From positions 33,191,193 through 33,255,192 of the forward strand of contig NC_089598.1 of NCBI RefSeq assembly GCF_019320115.1: DNA of 64,000 nt, written 5' to 3'. Positions within the stretch are counted from its first letter, which is position 1, and each line of letters begins with the position of its first letter. Shown here piece by piece: positions 47,073-58,467 of this stretch. A program made the translations under genes and the position numbers. Source of the DNA: Miscanthus floridulus (taxonomy: Eukaryota > Streptophyta > Magnoliopsida > Poales > Poaceae). Under the pieces are notes generated by a model, which was not told the origin of the DNA, made no database searches, and was given only the letters and a program-made list of their open reading frames with translations.

Positions 47073-47400
47073 GGGTCTACGACCCCGAACTCGCCCCATC
47101 CGGCTACGCTTCGACTGCACACCAAATGCCTGGGTCTACGACCCAAACTTGCCCCATCCGGCTACGCTTTGACTACACACCAAACGCCTAGGTCTATGAC
47201 CCCGAACTCGCCCCATCCGGCTACGCTTCGACTGCACACCAAACGCCTAGGCCTATGACCCCAAACTTACCCCATCCGACTACGCTTCGATTGCACTCCA
47301 AAAACTACCTGGGTCTGTAACCCCGAACTCACCCCATCTGGCTACGCTTCGACTACACACCAAAAAACACCTAGGTCTACGACACCGAACTCACCCCATC
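47073..47400 (+). repeat. About 60-bp tandem repeat, six copies
   Basis: Each unit contains GTCTACGACCCCGAACTCGC (or a close variant), CCCCATCCGGCTACGCTTCG and CACACCAAA. Unit starts lie near 47073, 47132, 47190, 47249, 47311 and 47373. Confidence 0.85.
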
Positions 47401-47690
47401 AGGATCCACGACTCCAACTCGCCTAATCCCACGGCGCGCACCGATGCCAGGATCAGCGAGCTCTGTCTCGACCGATCCCTAAACTAACTAACTAACTAAC
47501 TAACTACCTCAGCTGCGCGGGCTGCACCAAGGCTAGGATCCACGACTCTGACTCGCCTGATCCCACGGCGCGCACCGACGCCAGGACCCATGAGCTCTGT
47601 CTCATTCGATCCCTAAACTAACTCCCTCGCCTGATCCCACAGCGCGCACCGACGCTAGGATCCACGAGCTCTACCTTGCCCGATCCCAAA
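47400..47690 (+). repeat. Irregular tandem repeat around CGGCGCGCACCGA
   Basis: Three partial units containing CGCCTGATCCCACGGCGCGC, GACGCCAGGA and GAGCTCTGTCTC, separated by CTAA tetranucleotide runs (47481-47506). Confidence 0.7.
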
Positions 47691-47784
47691 ACTAAAAATG
47701 CCTCGGCTGCGCAATGATGCCTTGTTTGACAATTCCATCTCGACTAAAAAACACGCCCACATGCCCGCTAACAAACACCCCAGA

Positions 47785-48013
47785 CGATTCTAGCCTAATC
47801 GATCGGGGGCTACATCTGCGGGTACGCTCGCGCGCACCTGCTGACAAAACAAAAACCTCCCCCACTGGCAACACAAAAAACCCTAGACGATTCTGCCTGA
47901 ATCACCCGGGGGCTCAGGGGCTACACCCACGGGTGCGCTCGCGCACACTTGCCGTCAAGACAAAAAATCCCCCAGACGATTCTACCCAAATCGCATGGGG
48001 GCTCGGGGGCTCC
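47785..48013 (+). repeat. About 90-bp tandem repeat ending at the polypurine tract
   Basis: Three copies of GATTCT...ATCG...GGGGGCT, with TGCGCTCGCGCACA and CAAAACAAAAA blocks between them. The last copy supplies the polypurine tract beside the 3' LTR. Confidence 0.7.
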
Positions 48014-49275
48014 TGTCAAGTTCATAAACCCGAGGTCTCTCGCGGACTAGCTTCCCAACAAAGGCTCATCCCAAGAAGACAATGCGCAACTCATGGGCCA
48101 GCCCAAGTATCGGAACAATAGGCCAGAAGGGCAATCCAATCACCGACTGGAAGGCCTGGCCGAGGAGGAACAATGCCCATTTTCTGACTCCGGCCCTCCT
48201 CTCTGATCAAAGCACTCACTTCGATCTCCAGCCCACCTCCTAATGGCCTCTCCGACTAGAAGGTCTGGCCGAGACACTACTTCTGACTCTGACCCCATGT
48301 CTCCGACCGGGGTACGCAAAAACCCAGCTCACCGCTCTTCTTTGACTGGCGCAACCAGAGTCGACTGGGACCGACTGACCGGGGACGCCCGTCCGGAATA
48401 GACCAGGGAATGAACGGAGAAAGCAAGGCAAGGCACACAAGTCGAACCACGATGCTAGGGATTGTACCCTGTATGCCTACAGAAATAGTACTCTGCAACC
48501 GCCCTGACACAAACAGTGTTCTAGGCGCTGACATTTTCCCTACAGTATTGTGGGCGCTATTAACTCCCATACGGTAAGGCTCCCCACATGCCTCTAGGCA
48601 TCGACAGTGTTGTGGGCGCTAGCATTTACCATACCGAGTGAACATGGTAAAACCCCTCACATGCCTCTGGGCATTAATAGTATAGCAGGTACCGACATCT
48701 GCCATACCCAAACAAAACAACATAGCCTCCCATGTGCATCTGACATCCAACAGTGTTGTGGGCGCCTACCATCATCTTGTACCTACCGACATGGGCAGCA
48801 AGGTTTAGAAGCATACGTACCCTCTCCCTCTCACTTGTAAGGCCACCCCCTTCATCTATAAAAGGGGATGCGCTCTCTCCCAAGAGACTCAGTTAATCTA
48901 GATCCATTCAAGTGATTCTAGATCCATTAGATCGATCAAGTTCACTAGTTCACAACCATAGAACCATTAGGTTCGAACCCCAAGCACATGCTTGAACACT
49001 TAGCTCATAGCGGAGCTCCTGTCGCTCTCGGTCCTTCTGACCAGAGTCCGACCGGACCTCTTGTACCCCCCATCTTTCTCCTTCTCGTTTGTAACCCCGC
49101 TGCAAACTTTGAGCACCTGGGCTCAGGAATAAAGTCACCGACCGACTCAAACTAGACGTAGGGCACATTGCCTAAACTAGTATAAACCCTGTGTCATTGA
49201 GTGCTAGGCCACCTCTGATCACAACATACGGCAAAACTACAAATATTTACTTGTTGGTCACTTTCTGCACCGACA
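48014..49275 (+). repeat. 3' LTR of the Gypsy element (full length)
   Basis: 1,262 bp, TGTCAAG to CCGACA. A TATAAAAG box is at 48857-48864. Its outer side is the GTAAT duplication. Confidence 0.92.
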
Positions 49276-49280
49276 GTAAT

Positions 49281-50054
49281 TCTTCAGCTAGTGCATCAAA
49301 ACCAGTATGGTTTTATTAGATCAAGAACTATTCAAGACTGTCTAGCATGGTCTTTTGAGTACCTTCATTTGTGTCAGCATTCAAAAAAAGAAGTTGTGGT
49401 TCTCAAATTAGATTTTGAAAAGGCCTTTGACAGAATAGAGCATAAGATAATTTTTGGTGTCTTGCACATAAAGGTTTTGGTATGAAATGGATTTCCTAGA
49501 TTGAAGCAATTCTCAAGTCTGGCACTTCTGCTGTGTTGTTGAATGGAGTACCTAGCAAAACTTTTCACTGCAAAAGAGGTTTGAGACAAGGGAATCCTCT
49601 CTCACCTCTACTCTTTGTTCTAGCTGCTGATCTGCTACAGTCCATCTTAAATAAAGCTACATAGCTTGGTCTTCTTAAATTACCAATCCCTGCTCCAAGT
49701 CTAGACTTTCCCATCATCCAATATGCAGATGACACACTAATTGTGCTCGAAGCCTCAGCCACACAACTTTATTTTCTTAAAGGTGTTCTTCAATCATTCA
49801 GAGACTCAACTAGGCTGAAAATCAATTCTCCAAATTAATGATGGTCCCTATCAACCTGAGCAATGAGAAGCTAAGTCATTTAGCTAGAACCTTTGGCTGT
49901 CAAATTGGCTCCTTTCCATTTACATACTTGGGGCTTCCTATGGGTCTAACTAGACCAAAAGCGGATGATTTCTGCCCTCTCATACGCAAATGTGAAAGAA
50001 GATTAAACTACATCTCTACATTTCTTGGTCAAGCTGGCAGTGTAATACCTCTGG
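49281..50054 (+). pseudogene. LINE reverse transcriptase, second part
   Basis: It continues the LINE cut at 36101: LVHQNQYGFIRSRTIQDC, then VVVLKLDFEKAFDRIEH (RT fingers/palm), KRGLRQGNPLSPLLFVLAAD and the active site IIQYADDTLIVLEA (near 49720). GCQIGSFPFTYLGLPMG follows in the thumb region. A stop near 49662, a shift near 49480 and another near 49836 break it. It is cut at 50055 by the next element. Confidence 0.88.
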
Positions 50055-52926
50055 TGTAACAAACCGGCTTAGCACCTTGGTTAAGGCCTCAGGAAATCTA
50101 GCCGAATGAGTTTTCAAATTTTAACGAGTGAAAACACACATGAAATGGAAAGCGATTTTAGTAAACAAAAACAAAATATAATGTATGAATAGTGCTTATG
50201 TAAAAGGAAGAGCAAATAGTGTAGTTAAGAGTGCAACTTTAGATTTGGGAAGTGAATAGTGTTAACCAGAGTTTTGGGAGCTCAAACATCAAATCTGAGC
50301 TTCGGATCTTCTAAGACTAAAAGGAAGAAGACAATGTCATCTTGGCGTTTACGTTTTAACTAAATACTTAAGCACTAGCTCCATGGTTTTGTTTTGTTGG
50401 TCACCTCTAGGTGAGTGCTTTAGTAGGGTGTAGCCTACGGATGAGTTGGGGTTGGTGTGGCGTCGCAAAAAATTGCCCTAACTTCGTTAGAACGCGCTGT
50501 CGGTTTTGTTTCGGGCTGGTCGTAAATGGCCGTTTAGCACGATGAGCTTATGTTGGCATCCTTCCATTTCCCTCTCTGGTCGCTCTTTGGGAGTGCGGTT
50601 TGCTTTGCCAGCTAGGTGTTAGTATCGACCCTAGGTTGGTAACTTTGGTTGAACCTCCACTGAGCTAGGTTTGAAGTTTGGGGCGTTCCAAAAATCGTGC
50701 AAGCACGTGGTTCGGCCGTTCAGGCCTAGGGACGTGGTCACCGCATCTGATGTCGCGCCGTCATGGGCTACCTACACTGCTACCAGCCGCTGCTACCATG
50801 CGCTGCGTCGCGCATTGGCTGGCTTACCCTATGGTCATGACCGCTGTCCCACTGGCCAGCCGTGTGGTCGTCGGCTGCCCATCGGGCCAGGCGTGGCCAT
50901 AGCTGCTCTCCGCCGTGCGCGGGATGCTGCCGACCATGGCGCTGTCTGAGCACACATGCAGAGCTACGCCTTGTCCTCTTGTCATTTTGGTCACTGTAGC
51001 GCTCGCCCTCCGCCACTCAACCCACCTACGCAGCTCTGCTCTCAGCGCTGTGGCGTGACTTGCCACATCGTGAGGTCATGCTATCGCGTGCACATGGCCG
51101 CACAAGCACCCTCTAAAGGCTCTACCCGAGCATTAAACAACATGACCCTTACCCTCGCTCGTGCGGTTGTGTCCTTGTGCTGCCATGCCTTGTCGGGTCT
51201 TGGCCTGGTCACCTCAGCCGGGGCCACTCCCTGCGACATGGCGGTGGCAGTGCGCCGTTCTCCTTTCCCCTTCATAATCACCAACTCAAAGCTTCCCAGC
51301 CCAATTCCTCGCATCAATTAGAAGTAGAGGAAGTTAGCTAGACGCCCCATGCTCGTTGGGTCCAGCAGTGGTCTAGCCGTGGCCAATTTTAGGTTTTGCT
51401 CACCGCCGGCCATGGGCACCGCCGTAGTATGTGGATTGGGGGTAAGGCATGTTGGAGCGGTAATAGTTCAATTGCTCGTAACCTCGAGTTTGCCTTGACT
51501 TCCTCCATCCGGTGCTTGCACTATTTTGGCTAGAGAACTCATCGACGATGTGGTGACGCATCGGTGACTGGCTTGGAGCACCGCCCTGTGGTGCGGGCGC
51601 ACGTGGCCAGGTTCTCCCGACCTTCCCCTTCTCAACTGGTTGCACGGCTGGCCTCGTGGTAAGCCCTTTATGCTCCCTCACATTCTCTATCGTGTCGTTG
51701 GTTCTTAGACTCCTCAGAACAGTCGCGCCGCTGCCCCGGATAGCCGCTCACCGCTGCAGCTCGCACCAGTGTGCCTCCGAGTCCCTAACCGTCAGCCATC
51801 CATGCGCGTTTAGCCATAGATGGTGGTCGGCCCCTTATGTCATAGCACGTGTAATTTGCCCGGCATAATCGCCCTATTCCGTCGGCCGCTGCGCCGACGA
51901 GCATGGGGATCCCCACGGACCTCCCCATAGTAAAGGTGGAAACATCCGAGGGTTTGTTTACAAAACCGCTGTCGGTAGGAATAGTGCGCATAGTAGTCAC
52001 GTTATTATCTAATAGCTCGGGGGCCTTTCTGTAAACCCTCCGTTGCGCGCGGGCTCCCTCGACCTTGGGCCACGTTGGGCCGTCACGACACGTGCGCAAC
52101 CGCTCCCCGCGTTGGGACAGGCCGGGCTGCTTGGCCGAATGGTCGACACCGACCCTTTTCCATTTCTAAGCATTTTCTAATTTAGTTTCTAAGGTAAACT
52201 TATAAATTCAATATAAAATTGTGTATTTAACTAAAAATTGTGAAACTAATTTTGTTAGGTTCCTAAAATCATGCTCTATCAGCCAGTATATCTTGTTCAC
52301 ATAGTGTCATAGTAGTTTTAGGAGCTATTTAATTAATTTGAGATGCTTATTATGGTTAAGACGTAAATTTGTAGGGATTATTGTGATAAATTGGTGATAG
52401 TGTTTGGCTCTGAAACTTTCACAGTAAATTACTAACATTATTAGGTGCTCACTGTAATTTTTGTAGCTCCATAATAATTAGTTTGCTAAGGTAGTTAAAT
52501 AAGCCCTAGTTCGAATATATATATTTAATCAATAAAATGCCAAACCACCTTAGGGTTGTAGAACTAAAACATTTTCCAGAAATGAGGTCATATTTGATGA
52601 CATGGATATGTAGCCTAGTACGTTAGTCATTAGAGCTAGCCCGTTAGCTTGCAAGGCGTAGTCATGTTTTTAGAGTTGTGGTTGTCGTTGGTTAATTACG
52701 TTTTCTACGTTGCATCTGTGAACATCATAATAGAAAACGATGGATCATGGAGTCGACCGAAGTAGCAAAAAAGATGGTGCCTGATGATTGTGTCGCCATG
52801 ATGGAATGCTAACTTTTGGTTATATCTTACCGAGACAAGCCCTGATGCATAATCCTTATTATTCTGCACTTTATTTTATGCTTGTGCATTAAGTTTTAAG
52901 TTTTAAGGAGTTGAATGAAAACCACT

Positions 52927-53015
<89 letters not shown>

Positions 53016-54372
53016 TTATTCTATGAGTCCTACTAGTATGTGAGGATCATGTAGATTGCTATGCTATAGGATCCGGTAGAAGTCGAGTGATTACCTGTCA
53101 CTCGTGAGAGATAGGAAAGATATTATTGTTGTTATTATATTACTGTCACATGGAATATATATGGAGGATAATTGGATACTGAATGGAATGGTACTTTGGA
53201 TCTGGAATGGGTTAGGCATTCGAGCGAGGCTCGGGTTGCATTTGTTCCGCCTGTGTCGATTGAGGACCATCCATTGCTGTGGATGGTAGTCAGGTCACAG
53301 ACTTATTATCCTGAGCACATACTTGCTTATGGGAGCGGGAAGGCTCGTTGCGCTCTTGTCATGGGTTTTGACTCTTTTTGGACCGACTGATTGGAGGCAG
53401 GGAAAGGTAGAGGTCTAGGCACCATGCTGAGATCGGGTCTCAAGTGTGGGGGCTTAGAGTCCAAGTTTGGACAGGGACCTAGACCCTGTGACAGGAGCGG
53501 AATGGGCTGGTCTCATTTGTGCCTGGGGGTATAAACAAGGCGTGTGTTTCGAGGTACCTAGCTAGGATACATTGATTCGCGAATCGCTATTTCTGTGAGA
53601 CGGTACCGACTTGGCTATGGTCTAGCACCGTAGTAAGAACTAGAATATGAAAGATAGTAAAATGGTTCTGATTGCTTACCACCTGCTTGAAAGTTGCATA
53701 GGTTCTTACATAGAATGGTTAGTTAATGAACTAATGATGACTGCTAATAAAATTAAATATAAGGACGCACGTTTAGTAATGCTTCCACAGATGCAATAAC
53801 CCATAAGGCAAATAAGTCTTGCATATCCTTGGAGTCTTTTATTTTTCTTCTGTCGGGTAAGTCTTGCTGAGTACAATCGAGTACTCAGGGTTTTATTCTC
53901 CCTATTGCAGGTGATTGAGGGATGGTAGGTGGCTTTTGTGTGTGGAAACCTCCTAGTGGAGAATTTCCTTACGCCGCTAACGTAGAGTTTATTCAAAAGT
54001 TTCACAAAATATTTTACAAAGGAAAAGACTTATAGCCTGTTATCATTCCATGTATATAAATATTCCTCATGTTAGCATTTAAACTTGTCGTTATATACAT
54101 TTCTATTGAAAAACTCTGATAACATTGTTATATTCCGCTGTTATAATTGAGGTAATATTCTACTACTCTAATAAAGTGATGTAAGAAAAATTTTTAGAAT
54201 GTTGTAAGCTTTATTCTCTCATTTATGATCCTAATGAAAAAATGTGGATTTTGAATTCTTCCTTGGGGTGTGCTCGACGAAACAACACGATTTAGTGCAC
54301 TATCTGGGTACTTAATGTCTAATGGAAGACAAATACTCTTGGGAGGACATTAGATTAGGTGGTTCTGCCACA
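50055..54372 (+). repeat. Probable long Gypsy 5' LTR (4.3 kb)
   Basis: It starts TGTAACAAACC exactly where LINE homology stops and ends GCCACA, two bases before a TGGTATCAGAGC primer-binding site. Long LTRs with this type of end occur in Tekay/Del chromoviruses, but no coding domain is present to confirm it. The inside includes a GC-rich block (50690-52150) and a TA microsatellite. The second LTR is outside the window or lost. Confidence 0.5.
52930..53013. repeat. (TA)n microsatellite
   Basis: About 42 uninterrupted TA units. The exact length is likely to be unstable and poorly assembled. Confidence 0.95.
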
Positions 54373-54374
54373 TG

Positions 54375-54386
54375 TGGTATCAGAGC
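54375..54386 (+). other. Primer-binding site, initiator-Met tRNA type
   Basis: TGGTATCAGAGC is the canonical sequence complementary to the 3' end of plant initiator tRNA-Met. It marks the end of a 5' LTR two bases upstream. Confidence 0.75.
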
Positions 54387-55739
54387 ATACGTGAGGAGAC
54401 AAAGCTTGAAAACCCTTTTCTAAATTAAAATCTAATAACCTATTTTTGCAAAAAGTTAGGGCGTTTGCCTATGAAGTATATAAGTAGCCCTATTGTTATG
54501 GTTAAGCATTCAAAATAGGTTTAACTAGGCTTTCTCTAGTGGACTGGCTCGTGTAGTATACGATCTTTAAGTCCGTCGCATTGGTATTGCCTTGGTTGTC
54601 ATGCCTGTATTGCTTGTAGGTGCGCCATCCATAGGTGTCACACATGTCGCATTGTGCACTACTGACCTGTCCTAGTTCAGGAATTAATGTTGTACCGTGA
54701 CTTCGTGCTGCACGTTTGCCTATGGTTCATGCCTGCCGTGACTCACATCTTTCCGTACTCCTTTCTGTGCTCTTGTCGAACCTCTACCCTGCAGCCGTAC
54801 TAGTCATTAATGGCCTCAGACACTGCTCACCCCGAGCGCACAAAAATTCTAGCTGTGTTCTTTGGAGTGACCCCGTGCAGGAACCGAAGGTGGACTATGC
54901 CAGGACCATTGACCGCTCTTCCAGTTTCTCATGAATCATTGAGTAAAGCTCGACACCTCGTTGAAGCATTCTAGTATTTGTCCCAAGTTTCATATTTAGA
55001 TAATGTATATTGAAAATAAATTTACCACTTGGGGTTTATCCAACTCCATGTAAAATGTTGAACAATAAAATCTAAATACCATTGGCTATGCCATAAATTG
55101 GGGTATCAGAATGGTGACATCGACAGGCCATGTTTGTTTTGATATTGACCTTGAATAGGTTATGTGTATGGCCAATTAGGTGTCAAGTTCTTGTTGTATC
55201 AAGATACGTGCATGGAGCAACATATGAGAGTACTCACAGGTAGATTAATAAAAACAATTTTGTATTAATTACTAAAAAAATTCTACGCGTGTTGCTGCAG
55301 GAATTAGCAACTATTCTCATGTTACTTTTAACATTAATCCACAAAGAGTTTCTAGGTTTCAATCTTTTTTATTTTTAATTTTGTGATTTAATATTATACT
55401 CAAGTTAAATTAAAACTCTTGGGCCTATTGTACCATTTGTTGATAACTTTCATTTATATGTTACATTAAAAATAAAGAGTTTGGGTGGCATGATGCATTC
55501 TTGTCACTACAATAACATAAACATAAACAATCATTTATGCCTGCACCTGTAAATATCGATGGTAAAGTTTGAGGTTAGACATTGATTGGGTCGTATGGCC
55601 TGACAATTGTATAATATATCTTCTCAAGGTTAGCACCACTAGTCCCTCTTATATCTCACCTCAAAGCCCAAACTCCATGGTCAATCTTGTAAACCATGGT
55701 GGATGCTGTAGTTTATGCCACCAATAATAACAACAACAA
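54387..55739 (+). other. Leader of the long-LTR element, no coding domain
   Basis: AT-rich internal sequence following the primer-binding site. No gag was recognised before the SIRE-type Copia interrupts it at 55740. Confidence 0.45.
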
Positions 55740-56449
55740 TGAAAGCATCTAGGCCCCTAGTTGGGTTTTAGTGATTAATGACAATACATGATTACTATGA
55801 CTAACGTGTGTTTTGCAGAGGCAATTAAGTTAGGTCATGGTAATGGAGATCGATTAGGCTATCATGGTGGTCTTGCTCCTACGATGGAAATCGTTTTGGT
55901 TTTCAAAGGATGGACAACAAGGTCAAGGATGGACTAGTTCTAAGTGTCGATTGGAGTTGGAGTGACACTTAGAGTAGTTTAGGACTTTGTTTTTCCTTTG
56001 GCCGTACTATTAAGGGGGTACGGATGGGTAGCTTGACCTAGGTGAGTCTAGTGGGTTAGGTGTGGTGCACACTTGCTAAAATTAGCGCTAGGTAGCTCCA
56101 AAATAGCCCTTAGATCTAATGGAGCAAACTTCATTCATATATGATCGAAAGTTGGAAGTGAATGGAGGGTCAAATACTGACTTGACGCTGGCTCCGGTAC
56201 GACCGGATGCTGTCTTAGGGTCCGGTCAGTTCATTTGACCAAGGTGTTTTCATCTGGTGCGACCGAATGCTAAGAGGTCAAGTGACCGGACGCTGAGGGC
56301 CAGCGTCTGGTCGACTCTAGTAAGGTTCCAGAGAGGGAAAATCTCGACCAGACGTGTCCTGTCAGTGCTGACCGAACGTTGGCCAGCGTCCGATCACACT
56401 GTAAACACTAGAGTTCGGAGTGAACTAACCGGTGCGTCTGGCTCGCCCT

Positions 56450-58467
56450 GCGCACCACATCCGCAGCCACACAACCATCGCATTGCTTCCTACGCCCCTG
56501 TGCCTGAGCTGCGCTCTGAGCTAACCTCTGTCGCCGCACAGCCGCTGTACTCCAGCTCGTCCCTCGCCACCGCGCTGTCCTGAGCCCGTGCACCGATGCT
56601 CGCCCATGCACCTCTCTGTTGCGTCGCCGCCATGCCCTGCCCGAGCACCCATGCCCTGCTTGCGCATGCCGCTGAGCTCCACAGCCGCAGCACCGCCGTG
56701 CCCTAGTCTCACCAGCGCCTCCCCTGCCCGCTCTAGTGCCGCACTAGAGCTTCGCCAAGTCCTTGCCCTAAGCTTGCTTATGCCCTAGCTTGCTCCAGCA
56801 CTGCCATTGCATCTCCACGCCGAACAGCGCATCGCAAACCCTAGCCTCTCATTGCTGACCCGGTGGTTCCCCAATCCGTTCCTCTTCTCGTTGTTTCGCT
56901 GGTTCGTCAGGTACCAAGCCCTCGATTCAATTTCGTACCCAATTGCTTGCTCTATTAGGGTTTCATATCTCTAGATGGATAATTAAAATTACTTGTATAT
57001 CCTATCTATTCTATCATGCAGCGAGTCGATGCCGTTGAGGTCATCTTTGCAGTTGTCAGTCAACTCGGGGCCAAGCTCGTGAGTACGGATCAAGGCCAAG
57101 CCTCGGAAGTGATAGTTGGTAGTTGTTTCTTGTCAGCGGTAGTTGTTGTCTTTAGATCCTTCAGATGGCTTCTGTGAAGAACGCCAGAGGTGGTCCCGGA
57201 GATGAGGATCCAAAAGGCAAGGCGACAAAGAAGTTGGCAACAAAGAAGCGCAAGTATCTAGATGTAGATACAACTAGAGCAGCCACAGTTGTAGAGGCCG
57301 CAGAGCGTGCTAAGAGATGAGGTGCTCATAGTGGTGTAGTTATTGCAGATCAGCAGCTTCCACCAGTGACAATAGAAGCACTTGAGTAGGTTGAGCGCCG
57401 TCATGGTGGTCCAGCTAGGACTGTCATGGTAGTGGGATAGCGAGTCAGCTTAGATGAGAGTCAGCCGCATGGGGAGTCACAGCAGGAGCCACATGCAGCA
57501 GAGCAGACTTAGGACGGACAGCAGGCCTAGGAGATAGAGCAGGCACCTTAGCCACAGCTTCACCGCTCTGGTCATACTCGTGCTCCAGTCACACCGAGGG
57601 CAGATACACAACGGAGGGGTTCTCGTCCACCACCCAGACCACAGGGTCCACCTCCAGTGACTCATCTAGATCTGAGGGCCACCATGGCCAAGCAGGTGCA
57701 GCAACTCAGATTTGTGGAGTTCGAGCAGTGGTTTCCACTGAGGCGAGATGAGCGTGTATTAGAAGGCTTCTACACACCACTACAGGAGGATTTCTACAAT
57801 GCATATCTTAACAGTGGAGCTGTTTTTAGATCTCAGAGGGTGTGCAACATAGAGTCTATTGTTGCAGCAGCTGGAGAGCACATTCGCCCCTATCTTTCTT
57901 ACCTGCTAGGGTTGACAGACTTACTTGGATGGATAGGATTGTATGTTCCATCTTGGGTCCGTCAGTTCTATGCTTCTCTCTGGATTGACCCGCAGCACAT
58001 ATTCATACACTTTGCATTCAGTGGCAGAGATTACAGGCTGATGAGCACTAGGGTCAGAGAGATACTCAGGCTTTAGGAGCAGCTAGTCCGGCTACATGAG
58101 GTTTGCTATGGACAGACAGCGCCCCCTAGATGTCCTCATGGCGGGATGGTGCCCCCTACTGATCTAGTCTGCCACTACTTCATAGAGCCATTCGGCGAGG
58201 GGTCTAGCAGGACACCTAGTGATCTTACTCCCACTACTAGAGTGCTTGATGCCATTATAAGGAGGACACTTCTTCCGAGGATGGGGTATCACAAGGGCTT
58301 GACTCGCATATAGTTGTGGCTACTGAACTATCTGATGCAGCAGACAGTGTTTGATATCTAGGATCTCCTTCTATCAGAGATGTAGGACACTATTGCTGAG
58401 GGGTTCAAAGGTCACCGATAGTTGCCCTATGCCCACTGGATCACATTTCTTATTCAACATGATCGGA
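56450..58467 (+). mobile_element. 2-kb insert within the SIRE LTR
   Basis: Sequence unlike the surrounding LTR. It has a GC-rich leader (56450-56900), apparent intron-like pieces (GTACCAAG near 56911 to CATGCAG near 57021) and a long plant-transposon-type frame from 57165. Boundaries are approximate; no clear terminal repeats were found. It may be a nested element or captured sequence. Confidence 0.5.
57165..58447 (+). pseudogene. Plant retrotransposon ORF-like protein with 11 stops, no frameshift
   Basis: A single frame of about 430 codons starts MASVKNARGGPGDEDPKG and has a Lys-rich N-terminus, a Pro/Gln-rich middle and a conserved-looking core (QQLRFVEFEQWFPLRRDE, then AAAGEHIRPYL and WVRQFYASLWID, 57690-57990). 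It resembles the putative plant transposon protein (Transposase_32) / Athila ORF1 family by recall; the function is unknown. Ten TAG and one TGA codons interrupt it, with no TAA and no indel. Many CAG (Gln) codons remain intact nearby. Confidence 0.6.

Larger units (their letters stand above)
44643..48013 (+). other. Gypsy 3' non-coding region
   Basis: 3.4 kb between the integrase stop and the 3' LTR. Tat-lineage elements normally have such a region. Here it contains several short tandem arrays, described separately, and ends in a G-rich polypurine tract (GGGGGCTCGGGGGCT) touching the LTR. No antisense gene could be supported. Confidence 0.75.
36102..49275 (+). mobile_element. Ty3/Gypsy Tat-lineage element, nested Copia inside
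   Basis: Bounded by TGTCGGG at 36102 and CCGACA at 49275, with a perfect 5-bp target duplication GTAAT (36097-36101 and 49276-49280). The interrupted LINE continues on both sides. Lineage evidence: reverse transcriptase/RNase H, a second archaeal-type RNase H, then an H2C2 integrase, and a 3.4-kb non-coding region before the 3' LTR. This order is characteristic of Tat elements. Gag, protease and the first half of RT are deleted. Removing the 4.76-kb nested Copia leaves about 8.4 kb. Confidence 0.92.

Noticed and set aside
47073..47400. CRISPR-like array
   Set aside because: The repeats are contiguous tandem units with no unique spacers, in a plant retrotransposon.
50671..52099. GC-rich open frames as host genes
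   Set aside because: No domain, no splice structure, and they lie inside a probable LTR.
57165..58447. Recoding of TAG as glutamine
   Set aside because: Nuclear plant genes use the standard code; deamination of CAG explains the pattern and agrees with the Copia at 38904-43226.
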